A DNA stretch of 10,312 bases from Entamoeba invadens IP1 (lineage: Eukaryota; Evosea; Mastigamoebida; Endamoebidae). The notes under the pieces were generated by a model. The model ran no database searches, had not been told where the DNA came from, and saw nothing but the letters and a program-made list of their open reading frames with translations. The stretch covers positions 501,131 to 511,442 of the forward strand of contig NW_004443648.1 in NCBI RefSeq assembly GCF_000330505.1, read 5' to 3'. Below, piece after piece: positions 8,508 through 10,312 of the stretch. Position 1 is the stretch's first letter. Each line of letters opens with the position of its first letter. The position numbers and the translations under genes are program-made.

Positions 8508-8612
8508 ATGGCTGTACAAAAACGCCGAAAAAAACTTGCAGAAATAGATCAAAATGATCACCACCCCTTCGGTGGCACATTTTTGGGAAAATTCAACCGA
8601 AAGAAGACATAA
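8508..8612 (+). CDS. Possible small ORF, 34 residues, basic; unproven
   Basis: An ATG at 8508 opens a 34-codon frame ending in TAA at 8610-8612. The predicted peptide starts MAVQKRRKKLAE and ends FLGKFNRKKT. It is strongly basic at both ends, with a His-His-Pro-Phe-Gly-Gly centre. Local base composition is richer in G and C than the flanking spacer, and the codons are not simply A/T-driven, which is why I mention it. The DNA also contains a 5-bp stem (CCACC 8561-8565, GGTGG 8571-8575), so it could be structured RNA or a fragment of a decayed gene. No splice partner of the GTTTGT...TAG type is apparent. I do not recognise the peptide. Confidence 0.2.
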   Translation: MAVQKRRKKLAEIDQNDHHPFGGTFLGKFNRKKT

Positions 8613-8616
8613 TTGT

Positions 8617-8857
8617 TACTTATAATAATACTTTTTACCATCAAAAATGCCAACTCTCCTCTTGCTCTCATTTCTACAAAAGTTCAAAATGCTACGAAAA
8701 ACTAACAACCAGGGTTGTGGCGAACTCCAATAATCTCGAAAAGTTTGCATTTTTCCTTCATGAGCGCTTTTTTTAGTCGATTTGCCGCTCGCCAATCTTC
8801 TTTCCACTGAGAACCAAATGCCCACAGCTGTTGAATAAAAATAAGAATTGTTATTCC
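8617..8857 (-). pseudogene. Unexplained GC-richer island, possible gene or repeat remnant
   Basis: On the minus strand two frames are open through this stretch without an ATG near their beginning. One is about 78 codons, ending in TAA at 8618-8616 and passing through VGIWFSVERRL. The other is about 58 codons, ending near 8708 and passing through LWAFGSQWKEDWRAANRL. A pyrimidine-rich tract followed by CAG (to 8828) precedes them and could be mistaken for, or be, a splice acceptor, although Entamoeba prefers TAG. The composition differs from the surrounding AT spacer. A small exon, a decayed gene or a fragment of a dispersed repeat would all fit, and I cannot choose between the frames. Confidence 0.2.
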
Positions 8858-9203
8858 CTCAGTTTTATTTTTTATTCATAATATATGAATCGGCAAATAA
8901 TTACAAACACTTTTTTATTCAAAACTGTGCACTTCTGGGATGAACATTTTTAGAGCAACGAAAAAGATTCGACACTGATCCAATTTGCATTTTTAATGTT
9001 TTTCGTCGATTATTTCCCATCCCTTTAAGGAAAAACGATGCCGTATACACCAAAACACCATTCTAAAACTTGAATGACTAATTTTCTTAGAAAGACCGCA
9101 GAAAAAGAACAAATCAAAACCAAGAATAGAACTTCAAATAAAAGTCCATGTTTTAGTGTGAAATTGATTGCGAGCCATAATTAGCATGGGGTTATTGTAC
9201 CCT

Positions 9204-9236
9204 CCCCAGAATATAAACGGGGGTTCAAAAAACTCA
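9204..9236 (+). promoter_or_regulatory. Compact promoter of the right-hand gene: ERM-like motif, TATA box, initiator
   Basis: Three elements are stacked just before the ATG at 9252. CCCCAGAAT (9204-9212) matches the E. invadens encystation regulatory motif CCCCNGAAA except at the last base. TATAAA is at 9212-9217. AAAAACTCA (9228-9236) is an 8-of-9 match to the Entamoeba initiator and leaves a 15-nt leader. The same AAAAACTCA precedes the long LRR gene by a similar distance. C and G tracts (9204-9207, 9219-9223) flank the TATA. The motif assignments rest on published Entamoeba consensus sequences; use in vivo is inferred. Confidence 0.5.
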
Positions 9237-9251
9237 GACCACAACCCCACA

Positions 9252-9908
9252 ATGGCAGCCTGTAGATCACCTTCTTCGTTCACCCAGACTATTGCAGACT
9301 CCTCCGACTTAGAGAAAGCAAACGCACACCCCTGGAACGCTCCAAAGTATCTGAAGACTAAAAAAGAGAACCAAAATTTCGAAGTCTATCAACAAGCCAT
9401 GTTAATAGCTTTGATCAATTCGCAAGCTTCCGTCGTATTGGAGCGCCCCATGAAATACTCGAAGATTAATATCACATCGCCTCGCATTTCTAAAATCATC
9501 TTCTCTCCAACTGACGAAATCAATGTCTCCCAATTGGTCGACAAACACTGCAAATCAGTCTTTGCCAAAGAGATCAGCGAAGGGATTCCCGAGTCGACTG
9601 CGCTCAGAAGACTTGAAAAGAATCGCAAAGTCTTTGTCCAGAATTTACTCATCGACATCACTCGTGAACTCGACTTCGAGATATCAAGTGTGATGGCAAG
9701 AAAAAGTGGCAAGGCGATGCAAGTCGAGAGAATATCGATGATATACTTCTCGGGGAATTGTTTATATAACAAGAATGAAATCGTTAAAATGGGAAATTTA
9801 CTGAACCAATCTTTCATAGAAAGAACTAAATGCGAAAAACCTATTGAATTACAACCAAATGACCAACTCATCGCTCAAGTTTTACTCAATGCCACAGAAA
9901 CCGCTTAA
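9252..9908 (+). CDS. Unrecognised 218-residue protein, single exon
   Basis: The frame is open back to a TTG at 9168 and contains an ATG at 9186. I choose the ATG at 9252 because TATA- and initiator-like elements sit between the two ATGs at the right distance, which would be odd inside a coding region. The stop is TAA at 9906-9908. The product starts MAACRSPSSF and is soluble-looking, with no signal peptide, membrane span or Cys/His metal cluster. After a short N-terminal Ser-rich stretch, most of it looks alpha-helical and mixed-charge. Residues about 114-155 (basic LRRLEKNRK then hydrophobic VQNLLIDI) and about 177-218 look like packed helices. A helical DNA- or protein-binding fold is possible, but I recognise no family and assign no function. 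Codons ending in C (GTC, ATC, GAC) are common, supporting real coding on this strand. The ERM-like promoter hints at stage-regulated expression (inference). Confidence 0.75.
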   Translation: MAACRSPSSFTQTIADSSDLEKANAHPWNAPKYLKTKKENQNFEVYQQAMLIALINSQASVVLERPMKYSKINITSPRISKIIFSPTDEINVSQLVDKHCKSVFAKEISEGIPESTALRRLEKNRKVFVQNLLIDITRELDFEISSVMARKSGKAMQVERISMIYFSGNCLYNKNEIVKMGNLLNQSFIERTKCEKPIELQPNDQLIAQVLLNATETA

Positions 9909-10312
9909 AGTGTTGCTGTTCGTCTTTTTCATCATTAAATAGTTGTCTTTTTTTCATGTTGGTTTTGGTCGTTATTTGTTATTGGTATGACGAATTTAAA
10001 ATGAATTTTTCTGAACATTTTGAAATAAAAAACATTTTTTTACAATCGAATGGATTTTTTTAAATCATGTATTGCGATGACGACTTCTTTCAATTTAAAT
10101 TCAAAAGAACAAAAAATGTTTTTTTCTCTTTCTTTATCGTCCCAATTTGTAACAGGAAAAACATGGAAATTACATTTACAAATAACTGATCTTTTGTTTT
10201 GAATGGACCTTTTTTATAAACTGTATTGAATCTCCAGCTTGTATGCTCTTCTCTTTGTTATATTTAATCAAACATTCTTTTCTTTTTTGTTATACAAATA
10301 CAGTCATGCGAA
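9909..10312. other. AT-rich 3' flank with no callable gene
   Basis: These 404 bp follow the last stop codon. T-rich runs and TTAAAT near 9936 would suit an Entamoeba 3' end, but I cannot fix a polyadenylation site. TGAACATTTT occurs at 10012-10021. An ATG at 10305 begins only a fragment at the window edge, and a minus-strand frame open from the right edge stops after about 15 codons; neither is enough to call a gene. Confidence 0.5.

Larger units (their letters stand above)
7852..9251. other. 1.4-kb gene-poor spacer between divergent genes
   Basis: This region separates the 580-residue LRR gene (minus) from the last gene (plus) and must contain both promoters. Most of it is AT-rich with A/T runs and no long open frame. 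On the minus strand, AAAAATTCC (7906-7898) is an initiator-like match 46 nt before the LRR ATG, which would be a long leader for Entamoeba. Inside the spacer I see a 13-bp inverted repeat (7949-7961 and 7995-8007), a short direct repeat (GTATTTGTTT at 8366 and 8379), a GC-richer island at 8500-8830, and the promoter of the right-hand gene at 9204-9236. Confidence 0.6.

Noticed and set aside
8647..8733. 28-codon plus-strand ORF starting MPTLLLLSFL, signal-peptide-like
   Set aside because: Too short, overlapped by two open frames on the other strand, and no promoter or splice partner is visible. Kept only as part of the island finding.
8669..8743. Possible 36-nt intron rescuing the 58-codon minus-strand frame in the island
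   Set aside because: It would be shorter than known Entamoeba introns and lacks the GTTTGT donor.
9001..9180. Short minus-strand frames (14, 22 and 44 codons) possibly forming a multi-exon gene
   Set aside because: No GTTTGT...TAG pair joins them, and the longest is a hydrophobic run typical of AT-rich DNA without an ATG.
9168..9251. N-terminal extension of the last gene from the TTG at 9168 or the ATG at 9186
   Set aside because: TTG is not a normal nuclear start, and the ATG at 9186 would place the TATA- and initiator-like elements inside the coding region.
9389..9871. 160-codon ATG-initiated frame on the minus strand, antisense to the last gene
   Set aside because: The plus-strand frame is longer, has promoter elements at the right distance and a mixed-charge soluble product, while the antisense frame has none of these and looks like a shadow.

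Overview
The window looks like nuclear DNA of an Entamoeba species, and E. invadens fits best (inference). The evidence is: AT-rich spacers; compact genes with very short 5' leaders; one 61-nt intron with the Entamoeba-style GTTTGT...TAG ends; two giant-family BspA-like leucine-rich-repeat (LRR_5) proteins with the N-terminal module typical of Entamoeba members; and a calcineurin-like phosphatase. Codons ending in C or G are used more freely than in E. histolytica. There is no sign of bacterial operons, ribosome binding sites, tRNA or rRNA genes, CRISPR arrays or an intact transposon.

Layout from left to right. Positions 1-373 (+) hold the C-terminal end of a charged, unrecognised protein that runs in from outside the window. 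It converges on a calcineurin A-type protein phosphatase (435-2160, minus, two exons), leaving only 61 bp between the stop codons. A 594-bp AT-rich spacer with a perfect 14-bp-arm palindrome follows. Next come two same-strand BspA-like LRR genes on the minus strand, one of 1086 residues (2755-6015) and one of 580 residues (6109-7851), separated by 93 bp. A 1.4-kb gene-poor spacer (7852-9251) contains a GC-richer island with several short competing reading frames and, at its right end, a compact promoter. That promoter drives an unrecognised 218-residue gene (9252-9908, +). The last 404 bp are AT-rich non-coding sequence with nothing callable.

How the genes relate: the two LRR proteins are clearly paralogous. 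They share an N-terminal module of about 55 residues and a recurrent non-LRR island that interrupts the repeat array. The phosphatase is probably a signalling enzyme unrelated to them. All metal-ligand and catalytic residues of the PPP family are present, but the conserved SAPNY loop is altered and the C-terminal regulatory tail looks unlike that of animal calcineurin. Nothing in the arrangement suggests a shared pathway or an operon. The observations most worth follow-up are the LRR island super-repeat, the divergent phosphatase, the E. invadens encystation-motif-like element upstream of the last gene, and the unexplained island at about 8500-8830.
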